A stretch of DNA of 64,000 bases, from assembly GCF_051027545.1 (NCBI RefSeq), contig NZ_CP194901.1, forward strand, positions 124,001-188,000, written 5' to 3'. Source of the stretch: Methylocaldum sp002005105 (GTDB taxonomy: Bacteria > Pseudomonadota > Gammaproteobacteria > Methylococcales > Methylococcaceae). The first letter of the stretch is position 1. Every line of letters starts with the position of its first letter. The notes under the pieces were generated by a model, which was not told where the DNA came from, searched no databases, and saw only the letters and a list, made by a program, of their open reading frames with translations. This document shows, piece after piece, positions 63,659 to 64,000 of the stretch. Both the position numbers and the translations under genes were made by a program.

Positions 63659-63966
63659 ATGCAAGCCACCGATATCGCTCATGTCATACAACTTGCGGTG
63701 GCGCCGGTCTTTCTCCTGACCGGCATCGGCGCGCTACGTCAGTCCTCAGCGCCCGCGTGGCGTACTGGGCCATCAGCCTCTGTACCGCCTGTGCGCTACT
63801 CATCTGCACGCTGATTGTCATTCTGTTCGTCGGCGCCTTTCTAAGCCTGGATGTTTCGAGCGCCATCGCGATTCTCTTCATCGCTGCGATGGCCGCCCTG
63901 ATCATCGGTCTTTATTGCTTCCTGCACGAAATTTATCCGGCGACCGCCAGCTTGCGGTTTCGATAG
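63659..63966 (+). pseudogene. DUF2721 membrane protein with internal deletion and frameshift
   Basis: The start MQATDIAHVIQLAVAPVFLL TGIGAL is the DUF2721 N-terminus. In the next frame VLSARVAYWAISLCTACALL and LFVGAFLSLDVSSAIAILFI, ending ATASLRFR, give the C-terminus. About 40 residues of the charged middle segment, normally between VLSAR and the ISLCT helix, are missing, and the frames do not join. So the gene is broken near 63735-63755. Confidence 0.72.
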
Positions 63967-64000
63967 CGCTCGCGAACCGATCCAGATAAGGGCCGAGTCG

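Overview
The window is GC-rich bacterial DNA with Gammaproteobacteria-like content: Acs, SulP, hydrogenase-4-like subunits, and Tn21/Tn501-type mer genes. A Methylococcaceae-like host is possible, but nothing here proves it. Base composition changes sharply. Most genes are GC-rich, but the stretch around 36.0-40.9 kb (OLD nuclease and HD/GHKL ATPase) is visibly AT-richer, which fits acquired defence genes. No rRNA or tRNA gene was recognised.

Layout. (1) 1-3.6 kb, minus strand: acs, a TetR regulator and an aldehyde dehydrogenase, a likely acetaldehyde/acetate-to-acetyl-CoA operon. (2) 3.8-14.3 kb: a pile of mobile elements: an orphan Tn3-type inverted repeat, IS200/IS605, ISAs1 interrupted by IS1595 (target duplications readable for both), IS1380, a DUF2243 gene, a truncated IS1182-like element, IS66 copy 1, an IS701-like remnant, and the 3' end of an AAA+ ATPase transposon. 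(3) 14.3-15.3 kb: a zwf remnant broken at both ends. (4) 15.4-25.2 kb, minus strand: a tight operon with SulP, HyfB/C/E/F/G/I-like subunits and DUF2490. The HyfG-like subunit lacks the nickel-iron cysteine motifs. (5) 25.5-30 kb: PAP2 (internal stop), LtaS/MdoB-type phosphotransferase, sigma-54 response regulator and the stub of its kinase. (6) 31.5-41.2 kb: a defence-like island with a broken type III-like restriction system whose nuclease is a separate protein, an OLD nuclease, an HD + HSP90-like ATPase protein and a WGR protein. (7) 41.2-44.2 kb: IS66 copy 2 directly against a cas-less type I-E-like CRISPR array of 8 repeats. (8) 44.2-46.5 kb: NERD protein and a ParE-type toxin-antitoxin pair. 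(9) 46.5-54.7 kb: a Tn3-family mercury transposon (merRTPADE, tnpR, tnpA) carrying an extra BASS/ACR3-like transporter. (10) 54.7-64 kb: plasmid/ICE-like backbone: umuC stub, KfrA, a DUF6516/HTH pair behind a perfect 20-bp palindrome, a Tus-like replication-terminator protein beside two identical inverted 20-mers, an AcaB/PFL_4669-like protein, a frameshifted NUC-type nuclease, RelE/Phd, and decayed small genes.

Working hypotheses. Region 4 may be a bicarbonate/anion transporter coupled to an ion-translocating membrane arm with no hydrogenase activity. Region 10 may be maintenance DNA of a large plasmid or integrated element with its own fork-arrest (Tus/Ter-like) module. Many genes are interrupted by one stop, one frameshift or a mobile element, so the window looks like an actively decaying, transposon-rich accessory region; some homopolymer frameshifts could instead be assembly errors.
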